Shown here one piece after another: positions 1 through 13,891 of a stretch of DNA of 64,000 nucleotides. Origin of the DNA: Liolophura sinensis (lineage: Eukaryota; Mollusca; Polyplacophora; Chitonida; Chitonidae); assembly GCF_032854445.1 (NCBI RefSeq), contig NW_027018103.1, positions 1-64,000 on the forward strand. The letters run 5' to 3'. The first letter of the stretch is position 1, and each line of letters starts with the position of its first letter. Under the pieces are notes generated by a model. The model ran no database searches. It was not told the origin of the DNA and saw only the letters and a program-made list of their open reading frames with translations. Position numbers and translations under genes: made by a program.

Positions 1-128
1 AATCTCAATGTCTTTATCTACGTGTAGAAAAACCACACCATTTGTACATAAAAAACACAAGGTACTAGATACAGTCTGCTGTAAAAAGTACAACTGATCA
101 CTGACGCACATCAATAAGGTTCTAAAAG
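1..128 (+). repeat. Partial monomer at the left window edge
   Basis: This is the last 128 bp of a monomer, beginning inside the AATCTCAATGTC segment and running to the ATGCGG at 129. It has the TTTGTACAT and CACAAGGTAC variants and GACGCACATCAAT. The array therefore continues to the left of the window. Confidence 0.95.
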
Positions 129-1227
129 ATGCGGAAATGGCCCAGGCATCGGCAGCTGTTTAAAAATTGCAAATTTCCCTGGTTTCCATGGAGTAAGAGC
201 CGTTGCTGGGCACGTGACTATGACATCAATGATCATTCAATTGTCGCTACAGCCAAAAGTATTAGTCGGAGAGCAACGGGGTTTGCACCATTCGATTTCT
301 CGTCACAAAATACGTCGGATTAGCCTCTTACTAGCAGCACTGGAACAGTTTTTCCAATTTTGTATTTTTGCTGGTCTTTTTGTTAATTTGAAATTGGATA
401 CAATCTACTATGTACAATCGCGACTGGTCATTACTATATTCAACTTTTGACTATAAGTTATGTGCCCTTCTGTAGCCCAGAAGACGTCAAATCTTTGGGC
501 TAAGCCCATTTAACTCACCCAGCAATTGTCTTACTTTTAAGTCCAAGACAATCTCAATGTCTTTATCTACGTGTAGGAAAACCACACCATTCGTACATAA
601 AAAACACAATGTACTAGATACAGTCTGCTGTAAAAAGTACAACTGATCACTGACGCACATTTATAAGGTTCTAATAGATGCGGAATTGGGCCAGGCATCG
701 GCAGCTGTTAAAAAATTGCATATTTCCTTGGTTTCCATGGAGTAAGAGCCGTTGCTGGGCACGTGACTATGACATCAATGATCATTCAATTGTCGCTACA
801 GCCAAAAGTATTAGTCGGAGAGCAACGCGGTTTGCACCATTCGATTTCTCGTCACAAAATACGTCGGATTAGCCTCTTACTAGCAGCACTGGAACAGTTT
901 TTCCAATTTTGCATTTTTGCCTGGTCTTTTTGTTAATTTGAAATTGGATACAATCTACTATGTACAATCGCGACTGGTCATTACTATATTCAACTTTTGA
1001 CTATAAGTTATGTGCCCTTCTGTAGCCCAGAAGACGTCAAATCTTTGGGCTAAGCCCATTTAACTCACCCAGCAATTGTCTTACTTTTAAGTCCAAGACA
1101 ATCTCAATGTCTTTATCTACGTGTAGCAAAACCACACCATTCGTACATAAAAAACACAATGTACTAGATACAGTCTGCTGTAAAAAGTACAACTGATCAC
1201 TGAACCACATTTATAAGGTTCTAATAG
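129..1227 (+). repeat. Two monomers of the 'ccaattttg' Q subtype
   Basis: Both copies read CCAATTTTG instead of CCACTTTTG (about 349 and 899) and GAAATTGGATAC instead of GAAATCGGATAC, with Q-type markers afterwards. The same pair of variants returns at about 58626, 59672 and 60718, beside the deletion monomers. A subtype at both ends of a 64 kb window shows long-range exchange or duplication within the array. Confidence 0.8.
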
Positions 1228-4200
1228 ATGCGGAATTGGGCCAGGCATCGGCAGCTGTTAAAAAATTGCATATTTCCCTGGTTTCCATGGAGTAAGAGCC
1301 GTTGCTGGGCACGTGACTATGACATCAATGATCATTCAATTGTCGCTACAGCCAAAAGTATTAGTCGGAGAGCAACGCGGTTTGCACCATTCGATTTCTC
1401 GTCACAAAATACGTCGGATTAGCCTCTTACCAGCAGCACTTGGAACAGTTTTTCCACTTTTGTATTTTTGCCTGGTCTTTTTGTTAATTGAAATCGGATA
1501 CACTGTACTATGCACAATCGGGACTGGTCGTTACTATATTCAACTTTTAACTATACGTTATGTGCCCTTCGGTAGCCCAGAAGACGTCAAATCTTTGGGC
1601 TAAGCCCATTTAACTCATCCAGCAATTGTCTTACTTTTCAGTCCAAGACAATCTCAATGTCTTTATCTACGTGTAGAAAAACCACACCATTTGTACATAA
1701 AAAACACAATGTACTAGATACAGTCTGCTGTAAAAAGTACAACTGATCACTGACCCACATCAATAAGGTTCTAAAAGATGCGGAATTGGCCCAGGCATCG
1801 GCAGCTGTTTAGAAAATTGCAAATTTCCCTGGTTTCCATGGAGTAAGAGCCGTTGCTGGGCACGTGACTATGACATCAATGATCATTCAATTGTCGCTAC
1901 AGCCAAAAGTATTGGTCGGAGAGCAACGCGGTTTGCACCATTCGATTTCTCGTGACAAAATACGTCGGATTAGCCTCTTACCAGCAGCACTGGAACAGTT
2001 TTTCCACTTTTGCATTTTTTGCCTGGTCTTTTTGTTAATTGAAATCGGATACACTGTACTATGCACAATCGCGACTGGTCGTTACTATATTCAACTTTTA
2101 ACTATACGTTATGTGCCCTTCGGTAGCCCAGAAGACGTCAAATCTTTGGGCTAAGCCCATTTAACTCATCCAGCAATTGTCTTACTTCTAAGTCCAAGAC
2201 AATCTCAATGTCTTTTATCTACGTGGAGAAAAACCACACCATTTGTACATAAAAAACACAAGGTACTAGATACAGTCTGCTGTAAAAAGTACAACTGATC
2301 ACTGACGCACATCAATAAGGTTCTAAAAGATGCGGAAATGGCCCAGGCATCGGCAGCTGTTTAAAAAATTGCAAATTTCCCTGGTTTCCATGGAGTAAGA
2401 GCCGTTGCTGGGCACGTGACTATGACATCAATGATTATTCAATTGTCGCTACAGCCAAAAGTATTGGTCGGAGAGCAACGCGGTTTGCACCATTCGATTT
2501 CTCGTGACAAAATACGTCGGATTAGCCTCTTACCAGCAGCACTGGAACAGTTTGTCCACTTTTGCATTTTTGTTTGGTCTTTTTGTTTATTGAAATCAGA
2601 TACACTGTACTATGCACAATCGCGACTGGTCGTTACTATATTCAACTTTAACTATACGTTATGTGCCCTTCGGTAGCCCAGAAGACGTCAAATCTTTGGG
2701 CTAAGCCCATTTAACTCATCCAGCAATTGTCTTACTTTTAAGTCCAAGACAATCTCAATGTCTTTATCTACGTGTAGAAAAACCACACCATTCGTACATA
2801 AAAAACACAATGTACTAGATACAGTCTGCTGTAAAAAGTACAACTGATCACTGACGCACATCAATAAGGTTCTAAAAGATGCGGAAATGGCCCAGGCATC
2901 GGCAGCTGTTTAAAAAATTGCAAATTTCCCTGGTTTCCATGGAGTAAGAGCCGTTGCTGGGCACGTGACTATGACATCAATGATCATTCAATTGTCGCTA
3001 CAGCCAAAAGTATTGGTCGGAGAGCAACGCGGTTTGCACCATTCGATTTCTCGTCACAAAATACGTCGGATTAGCCTCTTACCAGCAGCACTGGAACAGT
3101 TTTTCCACTTTTGCATTTTTGCCTGGTCTTTTTGTTAATTGAAATCGGATACACTGTACTATGCACAATCACGACTGGTCGTTACTATATTTAACTTTTA
3201 ACTATACGTTATGTGCCCTTCGGTAGCCCAGAAGACGTCAAATCTTTGGGCTAAGCCCATTTAACTCATCCAGCAATTGTCTTACTTCTAAGTCCAAGAC
3301 AATCTCAATGTCTTTTATCTACGTGGAGAAAAACCACACCATTTGTACATAAAAAACACAAGGTACTAGATACAGTCTGCTGTAAAAAGTACAACTGATC
3401 ACTGACGCACATCAATAAGGTTCTAAAAGATGCGGAAATGGCCCAGGCATCGGCAGCTGTTTAAAAAATTGCAAATTTCCCTGGTTTCCATGGAGTAAGA
3501 GCCGTTGCTGGGCACGTGACTATGACATCAATGATCATTCAATTGTCGCTACAGCCAAAAGTATTGGTCGGAGAGCAACGCGGTTTGCACCATTCGATTT
3601 CTCGTCACAAAATACGTCGGATTAGCCTCTTACCCAGCAGCACTGGAACAGTTTTTCCACTTTTGCATTTTTGTTTGTCTTTTTGTTAATTGAAATCGGA
3701 TACACTGTACTATGCACAATCGCGACTGGTCGTTACTATATTCAACTTTTTAACTATACGTTATGTGCCCTTCGGTACCCCAGAAGACGTCAAATCTTTG
3801 GGCTAAGCCCATTTAACTCATCCAGCAATTGTCTTACTTTTAAGTCCAAGACAATCTCAATGTCTTTATCTACGTGTAGAAAAAACCACACCATTCGTAC
3901 ATAAAAAACACAAGGTACTAGATACAGTCTGCTGTAAAAAGTACAACTGATCACTGACGCACATCAATAAGGTTCTAAAAGATGCGGAAATGGCCCAGGC
4001 ATCGGCAGCTGTTTAAAAAAATTGCAAATTTCCCTGGTTTTCATGGAGTAAGAGCCGTTGCTGGGCACGTGACTATGACATCAATGATCATTCAATTGTC
4101 GCTACAGCCAAAAGTATTGGTCGGAGAGCAACGCGGTTTGCACCATTCGATTTCTCGTGACAAAATACGTCGGATTAGCCTCTTACCAGCAGCACTGGAA

Positions 4201-5635
4201 CAATTTTTTCCACTTTTGCATTTTTGCCTGGTCTTTTTGTTAATTTGAAATCGGATACAATCTACTATATACAATCGCGACTGGTCATTACTATATTCAA
4301 CTTTTGACTGTAAGTTATGTGCCCTTCTGTAGCCCAGAAGACGTCAAATCTTTGGGCTAAGCCCATTTAACTCACCCAGCAATTGTCTTACTTCTAAGTC
4401 CAAGACAATCTCAATGTCTTTATCTACGTGTAGAAAAACCACACCATCTGTACATAAAAAACACAAGGTACTAGATACAGTCTGCTGTAAAAAGTACAAC
4501 TGATCACTGACCCACATCAATAAGGTTCTAAAAGATGCGGAAATGGCCCAGGCATCGGCAGCTGTTAAAAAAATTGCAAATTTCACTGGTTTCCATGGAG
4601 TAAGAGCCGTTGCTGGGCACGTGACTATGACATCAATGATCATTCAATTGTCGCTACAGCCAAAAGTATTGGTCGGAGACAACGCGGTTTGCACCATTCG
4701 ATTTCTCGTCACAAAATACGTCGGATTAGCCTCTTACTAGCAGCACTGGAACAGTTTTTCCACTTTTGCATTTTTTGCCTGGTCTTTTTGTTAATTGAAA
4801 TCGGATACACTGTACTATGCACAATCGAGACTGGTCGTTACTATATTCAACTTTTAACTATACGTTATGTGCCCTTCGGTAGCCCAGAAGACGTCAAATC
4901 TTTGGGCTAAGCCCATTTAACTCATCCAGCAATTGTCTTACTTTTAAGTCCAAGACAATCTCAATGTCTTTATCTACGTGTAGAAAAACCACACCATTCG
5001 TACATAAAAAACACAATGTACTAGATACAGTCTGCTGTAAAAAGTACAACTGATCACTGACGCACATCAATAAGGTTCTAAAAGATGCGGAAATGGCCCA
5101 GGCATCGGCAGCTGTTTAAAAAATTGCAAATTTCCCTGGTTTCCATGGAGTAAGAGCCGTTGCTGGGCACGTGACTATGACATCAATGATCATTCAATTG
5201 TCGCTACAGCCAAAAGTATTGGTCGGAGAGCAACGCGGTTTGCACCATTCGATTTCTCGTCACAAAATACGTCGGATTAGCCTCTTACCAGCAGCACTGG
5301 AACAATTTTTCCACTTTTGCATTTTTGCCTGGTCTTTTTGTTAATTTGAAATCGGATACAATCTACTATGTACAATCGCGACTGGTCATGACTATATTCA
5401 ACTTTTGACTATAAGTTATGTGCCCTTCTGTAGCCCAGAAGACGTCAAATCTTTGGGCTAAGCCCATTTAACTCACCCATCAATTGTCTTACTTTTAAGT
5501 CCAAGACAATCTCAATGTCTTTATCTACGTGTAGAAAAACCACACCATTCGTACATAAAAAACACAATGTACTAGATACAGTCTGCTGTAAAAAGTACAA
5601 CTGATCACTGAACCACATCTATAAGGTTCTAATAG
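1228..5635 (+). repeat. Eight ordinary monomers, mixed P and Q subtypes
   Basis: The first two monomers (from 1228 and about 1778) carry TTTTGTATTTTTG, ATCGGGACTGG, TTTTCAGTCC, GACCCAC and TTTAGAAAATTG. That ordered set recurs from 18840 and from 61043. Near 3775 a CGGTACCCC variant is shared with 20285, 22485, 26887, 27986, 44491, 46697 and 62487. Scattered one-base insertions are present (for example near 1441, 3632, 3750, 4015 and 4770). Nothing other than satellite is visible. Confidence 0.85.
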
Positions 5636-7285
5636 ATGCGGAATTGGGGCCAGGCATCGGCAGCTGTTAAAAAATTGCATATTTCCCTGGTTTCCATGGA
5701 GTAAGAGCCGTTGCTGGGCACGTGACTATGACATCAATGATCATTCAATTGTCGCTACAGCCAAAAGTATTGGTCGGAGAGCAACGCGGTTTGCACCATT
5801 CGATTTCTCGTCACAAAATACGTCGGATTAGCCTCTTACCAGTAGCACTGGAACAGTTTTTCCACTTTTGCATTTTTGCCTGGTCTTTTTGTTAATTGAA
5901 ATCGGATACACTGTACTATGCACAATCGCGACTGGTCATTATTATATTCAACTTTTGACTATATGTTATGTGCCCTTCGGTAGCCCAGAAGACGTCAAAC
6001 CTTTGTCCTAAACCCTTTAAACTCACCCAGCAATTGTCTTACTTCTAAGTCCAAGACAATCTCAATGTCTTTATCTACGTGTAGAAAAACCACACCATTT
6101 GTACATAAAAAACACAAGGTACTAGATACAGTCTGCTGTAAAAAGTACAACTGATCACTGACCCACATCAATAAGGTTCTAAAAGATGCGGAATTGGCCC
6201 AGGCATCGGCAGCTGTTTAAAAAATTGCATATTTCCCTGGTTTCCATGGAGTAAGAGCCGTTGCTGGGCACGTGACTATGACATCAATGATCATTCAATT
6301 GTCGCTACAGCCAAAAGTATTGGTCGGAGAGCAACGCGGTTTGCACCATTCGATTTCTCGTCACAAAATACGTCGGATTAGCCTCTTACCAGCAGCACTG
6401 GAACAGTTTTTCCACTTTTGCATTTTTGCCTGGTCTTTTTGTTAATTGAAATCGGCTACACTGTACTATGCACAATCGCGACTGGTCGTTACTATATTCA
6501 ACTTTTAACTATACGTTATGTGCCCTTCGGTAGCCCAGAAGACGTCAAATCTTTGGGCTAAGCCCATTTAACTCACCCAGCAATTGTCTTACTTTTAAGT
6601 CCAAGACAATCTCAATGTCTTTATCTACGTGGAGAAAAACCACACCATTCGTACATAAAAAACACAAGGTACTAGATACAGTCTGCTGTAAAAAGTACAA
6701 CTGATCACTAAACCACATCTATAAGGTTCTAAGAGATGCGGAATGGGGCCAGGCATCGGCAGCTGTTAAAAAATTGCATATTTCCCTGGTTTCCATGGAG
6801 TAAGAGCCGTTGCTGGGCACGTGACTATGACATCAATGATCATTCAATTGTCGCTACAGCCAAAAGTATTGGTCGGAGAGCAACGCGGTTTGCACCATTC
6901 GATTTCTCGTCACAAAATACGTCGGATTAGCCTCTTACTAGCAGCACTAGAACAGCTTTTCCACATTTGCATTTTTGCCTGGTCTTTTTGTTAATTTGAA
7001 ATCGGATACAATCTACTATGTACAATCGCGACTGGTCATTACTATATTCAACTTTTGACTATAAGTTATGTGCCCTTCTGTAGCCCAGAAGACGTCAAAT
7101 CTTTGGGCTAAGCCCATTTAACTCATCCAGCAAATGTCTTACTTTTAAGTCCAAGACAATTTCAATGTCTTTATCTACGTGTAGGAAAACCACACCATTC
7201 GTACATAAAAAACACAATGTACTAGATACAGTCTGCTGTAAAAAGTACAACTGATCACTGAACCACATCAATAAGGTTCTAATAG
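5636..7285 (+). repeat. Higher-order repeat H, isolated partial copy (3 monomers)
   Basis: The signature monomers appear in fixed order: CCAGTAGCAC with CCTTTGTCCTAAACCC (near 5840-6015), then ATCGGCTACACTG (near 6450), then CACTAAACCACATC leading to ATGCGGAATGGGG (6736), then CAAATGTCTTAC and, just beyond, GCGGAATTAGG (from 7286). The same order is seen in the units starting at 29845, 33694, 49104 and 52953. This copy lies about 24 kb from its nearest relative and lacks the later H monomers. Confidence 0.75.
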
Positions 7286-7637
7286 ATGCGGAATTAGGCC
7301 AGGCATCGGCAGCTGTTAAAAAATTGCATATTTCCCTGGTTTCCATGGAGTAAGAGCCGTTGCTGGGCACGTGACTATGACATCAATGATCATTCAATTG
7401 TCGCTACAGCCAAAAGTATTGGTCGGAGAGCAACGCGGTTTGCACCATTCGATTTCTCGTCACAAAATACGTCGGATTAGCCTCTTACTAGCAGCACTGG
7501 AACAGTTTTTCCACTTTTGCATTTTTGCCTGGTCTTTTTGTTAATTGAAATCGGATACACTGTACTATGTACAATCGCGACTGGTCATTATTATATTCAA
7601 CTTTTGACTGTAAGTTATGTGCCCTTCTGTAGCCAGA

Positions 7638-10600
7638 AGACGTCACAATCTTTGGGCTAAGCCCATTTAACTCACCCAGCAATTGTCTTACTTCTAAGTC
7701 CAAGACAATCTCAATGTCTTTATCTACGTGTAGAAAAACCACACCATTTGTACATAAAAACACAAGGTACTAGATACAGTCTGCTGTAAAAAGTACAACT
7801 GATCACTGAACCACATCAGTAAGGTTCTAAAAGATTCGGAAATGGCCCAGGCATCGGCAGCTGTTTAAAAAATTGCACATTCCCTGGTTTCCATGGAGTA
7901 AGAGCCGTTGCTGGGCCACGTGACTATGACATCAATGATCATTCAATTGTCGCTACAGCCAAAAGTATTGGTCGGAGAGCAACCGCGGTTTGCACCATTC
8001 GATTTCTCGTCCACAAAATACGTCGGATTAGCCTCTTACTAGCAGCACTGGAACAGTTTTCCACTTTTGCATTTTTGCCTGGTCTTTTTGTAATTGAAAT
8101 CGGATACACTGTACTATGCACAATCGAGACTGGTCGTTACTATATTCAACTTTTAACTATACGTTCATGTGCCCTTCGGTAGCCCAGAAGACGTCAAATC
8201 TTTGGCTAAGCCCATTTAACTCATCCAGCCAATTGTCTTACTTTTAAGTCCAAGACAATTTCAATGTCTTTATCTACGTGTAGAAAAAACCACAACCATT
8301 CGTACATAAAAAACACAATGTACTAGATACAGTCTGCTGTAAAAAGTACCAACTGATCACTGAACCACATTTATAAGGTTCTAATAGATGCGGAATTGGG
8401 CCAGGCATCGGCAGCTGTTAAAAAATTGCATATTTCCCTGGTTTCCATGGAGTAAGAGCCGTTGCTGGGCACGTGACTATGACATCAATGATCATTCAAT
8501 TGTCGCTACAGCCAAAGTATTGGTCGGAGAGCAACGCGGTTTGCACCATTCGATTTCTCGTGGACAAAATTCGTCGGATTAGCCCTCTTACCAGCAGCAC
8601 TGGAACAGTTTTTCCACTTTTGCATTTTTGCCTGGTCTTTTTGTTAATTGAAATCGGATACACTGTACTATGCACAATCGCGACTGGTCGATACTATATT
8701 CAACTTTTAACTATACGTTATGTGCCCCTTCGGTAGCCCAGAAGACGTCAAATCTTTGGGCTAAGCCCATTTAACTCATCCAGCAATTGTCTTACTTCTA
8801 AGTCCAAGACAATCTCAATGTCTTTATCTACGTGTAGAAAAACCAAACCCATTTGTACATAAAAAACACAAAGTACTAGATACAGTCTGCTGTAAAAAGT
8901 ACAACTGATCACTGACGCACATCAATAAGGTTCTAAAAGATGCGGAAATGGCCCAGGCATCGGCAGCTGTTAAAAAATTGCAAATTTCCCTGGTTTCCAT
9001 GGAGTAAAAGGCCGTTGCTGGGCACGTGACTATGACATCAATGTCATTCAATTGTCGCTACAGCCAAAAGTATTGTCGGAGGCAACGCGGTTTGCACCAT
9101 TCGATTTCTCGTCACAAAATACGTCGGATTAGCCTCTTACCAGCAGCACTGGAACAGTTTTTCCACTTTTGCATTTTTGCCTGGTCTTTTTGTTAATTTG
9201 AAATCGGATACAATCTACTATGTACAATCGCGACTGGTCATGACTATATTCAACTTTTGACTGTAAGTTATGTGCCCTTCTGTAGCCCAGAAGACGTCAA
9301 ATCTTTGGGCTAAGCCCATTTAACTCACCCAGCAATTGTCTTACTTCTAAGTCCAAGACAATCTCAATGTCTTTATCTACGTGTAGAAAAACCACACCAT
9401 TTGTACATAAAAAACACAATGTACTAGATACAGTCTGCTGTAAAAAGTACAACTGATCACTGACGCACATCAATAAGGTTCTAAAAGATGCGGAAATGGC
9501 CCAGGCATCGCAGCTGTTTAAAAAATTGCAAATTTCCCTGGTTTCCATGGAGTAAGAGCCGTTGCTGGGCACGTGACTATGACATCAATGATCATTCAAT
9601 TGTCGCTACAGCCAAAAGTATTAGTCGGAGAGCAACGCGGTTTGCACCATTCGATTTCTCGTCACAAAATACGTCGGATTAGCCTCTTACCAGCAGCACT
9701 GGAACAGTTTTTCCACTTTTGCATTTTTGCCTGGTCTTTTTGTTAATTGAAATCGGATACACTGTACTATGCACAATCGCGACTGGTCGTTACTATATTC
9801 AACTTTTAACTATACGTCATGTGCCCTTCGGTAGCCCAGAAGACGTCAAATCTTTGGGCTAAGCCCATTTAACTCATCCAGCAATTGTCTTACTTTTAAG
9901 TCCAAGACAATCTCAATGTCTTTACTACGTGTAGAAAAACCACACCATTTGTACATAAAAAAACACAAGGTACTAGATACAGTCTGCTGTAAAAAGTACA
10001 ACTGATCACTGAACCACATCAATAAGGTTCTAAAAGATGCGGAATTGGCCCAGGCATCGGCAGCTGTTCAAAAAAATTGCATATTTCCCTGGTTTCCCAT
10101 GGAGTAAGAGCCGTTGCTGGGCACGTGACTATGACATCAATGATCATTCAATTGTCGCTACAGCCAAAAGTATTGGTCGGAGAGCAACGCGGTTTGCACC
10201 ATTCGATTTCTCGTCACAAAATACGTCGGATTAGCCCTTACTAGCAGCACTGGAACAGTTTTTCCACTTTTGCATTTTTGCCTGGTCTTTTTGTTAATTG
10301 AAATTCGGATACACTGTACTATGTACAATCGCGACTGGTCATTATTATATTCAACTTTTGACTGTAAGTTATGTGCCCTTCTGTAGCCCAGAAGACGTCA
10401 AATCTTTGGGACTAAGCCCATTTAACTCACCCAGCAATTGTCTTACTTCTAAGTCCAAGACAATCTCAATGTCTTTATCTACGTGTAGAAAAACCACACC
10501 ATTTGTACATAAAAAACACAAGGTACTAGATACAGTCTGCTGTAAAAAGTACAACTGATCACTGAACCACATCAGTAAGGTTCTAAAAGATGCGGAAATG

Positions 10601-10760
10601 GCCCAGGCATCGGCAGCTGTTTAAAAAATTGCACATTTCCCTGCTTTTCCATGGAGTAAGAGCCGTTGCTGGGCACGTGACTATGACATCAATGATCATT
10701 CAATTGTCGCTACAAGCCAAAAGTATTGGTCGGAGAGCAACGCGGTTTGCACCATTCGAT
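7638..10760. other. Stretch with a high density of one-base insertions and deletions
   Basis: Private one-base gains and losses are frequent here. Examples are GTAGCCAGAAG near 7630, GGGCCACGTG near 7914, AACCGCGG near 7982, TTTTTGTAATTG near 8085, ACGTTCATG near 8162, GTACCAACTG near 8347, TAGCCCTCTT near 8581 and TTTCCCATGG near 10095. The matching copy at 11141-13891 is almost free of such changes. A noisy assembly consensus is the simplest reading; a hypermutated or decaying tract is the alternative. Confidence 0.6.
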
Positions 10761-11140
10761 TTCTCGTCACAAAATACGTCGGATTAGCCTCTTACTAGCA
10801 GCACTGGAACAGTTTTTCCACTTTTGCATTTTTGCCTGGTCTTTTTGTTAATTGAAATCGGATACACTGTACTATGCACAATCGAGACTGGTCGTTACTA
10901 TATTCAACTTTAACTATACGTTATGTGCCCTTCGGTACCCCAGAAGACGTCAAATCTTTGGGCTAAGCCCATTTAACTCATCCAGCAATTGTCTTACTTT
11001 TAAGTCCAAGACAATCTCAATGTCTTTATCTACGTGTAGAAAAACCACACCATTCGTACATAAAAAACACAATGTACTAGATACAGTCTGCTGTAAAAAG
11101 TACAACTGATCACTGAACCACATTTATAAGGTTCTAATAG
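8388..11140 (+). repeat. Five-monomer tandem duplication, copy 1 (~2.75 kb)
   Basis: Private variants recur about 2,750 bp downstream in the same order: CAAAATTCGTC (8565 and 11315), GGAGTAAAAG (about 9003 and 11752), a GGAGGGCAAC relative (about 9078 and 11832), TACGTCATGTG (about 9814 and 12567), GCTGTTCAAAAAA (about 10065 and 12815), CATCAGTAAGG (10571 and 13322), and ATCGAGACTGG (10882 and 13631). This copy carries many one-base indels that its partner lacks. Confidence 0.8.
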
Positions 11141-13891
11141 ATGCGGAATTGGGCCAGGCATCGGCAGCTGTTAAAAAATTGCATATTTCCCTGGTTTCCA
11201 TGGAGTAAGAGCCGTTGCTGGGCACGTGACTATGACATCAATGATCATTCAATTGTCGCTACAGCCAAAAGTATTGGTCGGAGAGCAACGCGGTTTGCAC
11301 CATTCGATTTCTCGTGACAAAATTCGTCGGATTAGCCTCTTACCAGCAGCACTGGAACAGTTTTTCCACTTTTGCATTTTTGCCTGGTCTTTTTGTTAAT
11401 TGAAATCGGATACACTGTACTATGCACAATCGCGACTGGTCGTTACTATATTCAACTTTTAACTATACGTTATGTGCCCTTCGGTAGCCCAGAAGACGTC
11501 AAATCTTTGGGCTAAGCCCATTTAACTCATCCAGCAATTGTCTTACTTCTAAGTCCAAGACAATCTCAATGTCTTTATCTACGTGTAGAAAAACCACACC
11601 ATTTGTACATAAAAAACACAAAGTACTAGATACAGTCTGCTGTAAAAAGTACAACTGATCACTGACGCACATCAATAAGGTACTAAAAGATGCGGAAATG
11701 GCCCAGGCATCGGCAGCTGTTTAAAAAATTGCAAATTTCCTGGTTTCCATGGAGTAAAAGCCGTTGCTGGGCACGTGACTATGACATCAATGATCATTCA
11801 ATTGTCGCTACAGCCAAAAGTATTGGTCGGAGGGCAACGCGGTTTGCACCATTCGATTTCTCGTCACAAAATACGTCGGATTAGCCTCTTACCAGCAGCA
11901 CTGGAACAGTTTTTCCACTTTTGCATTTTTGCCTGGTCTTTTTGTTAATTTGAAATCGGATACAATCTACTATGTACAATCGCGACTGGTCATTACTATA
12001 TTCAACTTTTGACTGTAAGTTATGTGCCCTTCTGTAGCCCAGAAGACGTCAAATCTTTGGGCTAAGCCCATTTAACTCACCCAGCAATTGTCTTACTTCT
12101 AAGTCCAAGACAATCTCAATGTCTTTATCTACGTGTAGAAAAACCACACCATTTGTACATAAAAAACACAATGTACTAGATACAGTCTGCTGTAAAAAGT
12201 ACAACTGATCACTGACGCACATCAATAAGGTTCTAAAAGATGCGGAAATGGCCCAGGCATCGGCAGCTGTTTAAAAAATTGCAAATTTCCCTGGTTTCCA
12301 TGGAGTAAGAGCCGTTGCTGGGCACGTGACTATGACATCAATGATCATTCAATTGTCGCTACAGCCAAAAGTATTGGTCGGAGAGCAACGCGGTTTGCAC
12401 CATTCGATTTCTCGTCACAAAATACGTCGGATTAGCCTCTTACCAGCAGCACTGGAACAGTTTTTCCACTTTTGCATTTTTGCCTGGTCTTTTTGTTAAT
12501 TGAAATCGGATACACTGTACTATGCACAATCGCGACTGGTCGTTACTATATTCAACTTTTAACTATACGTCATGTGCCCTTCGGTAGCCCAGAAGACGTC
12601 AAATCTTTGGGCTAAGCCCATTTAACTCATCCAGCAATTGTCTTACTTCTAAGTCCAAGACAATCTCAATGTCTTTATCTACGTGTAGAAAAACCACACC
12701 ATTTGTACATAAAAAACACAATGTACTAGATACAGTCTGCTGTAAAAAGTACAACTGATCACTGAACCACATCAATAAGGTTCTAAAAGATGCGGAATTG
12801 GCCCAGGCATCGGCAGCTGTTCAAAAAATTGCATATTTCCCTGGTTTCCATGGAGTAAGAGCCGTTGCTGGGCACGTGACTATGACATCAATGATCATTC
12901 AATTGTCGCTACAGCCAAAAGTATTGGTCGGAGAGCAACGCGGTTTGCACCATTCGATTTCTCGTCACAAAATACGTCGGATTAGCCTCTTACTAGCAGC
13001 ACTGGAACAGTTTTTTCCACTTTTGCATTTTTGCCTGGTCTTTTTGTTAATTGAAATCGGATACACTGTACTATGTACAATCGCGACTGGTCATTATTAT
13101 ATTCAACTTTTGACTGTAAGTTATGTGCCCTTCTGTAGCCCAGAAGACGTCAAATCTTTGGGCTAAGCCCATTTAACTCACCCAGCAATTGTCTTACTTT
13201 TCAGTCCAAGACAATCTCAATGTCTTTATCTACGTGTAGAAAAACCACACCATTTGTACATAAAAAACACAAGGTACTAGATACAGTCTGCTGTAAAAAG
13301 TACAACTGATCACTGAACCACATCAGTAAGGTTCTAAAAGATGCGGAAATGGCCCAGGCATCGGCAGCTGTTTAAAAAATTGCATATTTCCCTGGTTTCC
13401 ATGGAGTAAGAGCCGTTGCTGGGCACGTGACTATGACATCAATGATCATTCAATTGTCGCTACAGCCAAAAGTATTGGTCGGAGAGCAACGCGGTTTGCA
13501 CCATTCGATTTCTCGTCACAAAATACGTCGGATTAGCCTCTTACTAGCAGCACTGGAACAGTTTTTCCACTTTTGCATTTTTGCCTGGTCTTTTTGTTAA
13601 TTGAAATCGGATACACTGTACTATGCACAATCGAGACTGGTCGTTACTATATTCAACTTTTAACTATACGTTATGTGCCCTTCGGTAGCCCAGAAGACGT
13701 CAAATCTTTGGGCTAAGCCCATTTAACTCATCCAGCAATTGTCTTACTTTTAAGTCCAAGACAATCTCAATGTCTTTATCTACGTGTAGAAAAACCACAC
13801 CATTCGTACATAAAAAAACACAATGTACTAGATACAGTCTGCTGTAAAAAGTACAACTGATCACTGAACCACATTTATAAGGTTCTAATAG
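11141..13891 (+). repeat. Five-monomer tandem duplication, copy 2 (~2.75 kb)
   Basis: This is the partner of 8388-11140, sharing the same ordered diagnostic variants, and is the cleaner copy. It contains the longest open frame of the window, 12798-13166 (122 codons, + strand). That frame exists only because GTTCAAAAAA removes a stop and an extra T in GTTTTTTCC joins two frames. I regard the frame as accidental. Confidence 0.8.

Noticed and set aside
12798-13166. Longest open frame (122 codons, + strand) with a hydrophobic second half that could look like a small membrane protein
   Set aside because: It appears intact in only one of 116 monomers and depends on two private changes. Homologous frames are cut by stops or shifted in other copies, there is no recognisable domain, and the T-rich segment alone explains the hydrophobic residues.
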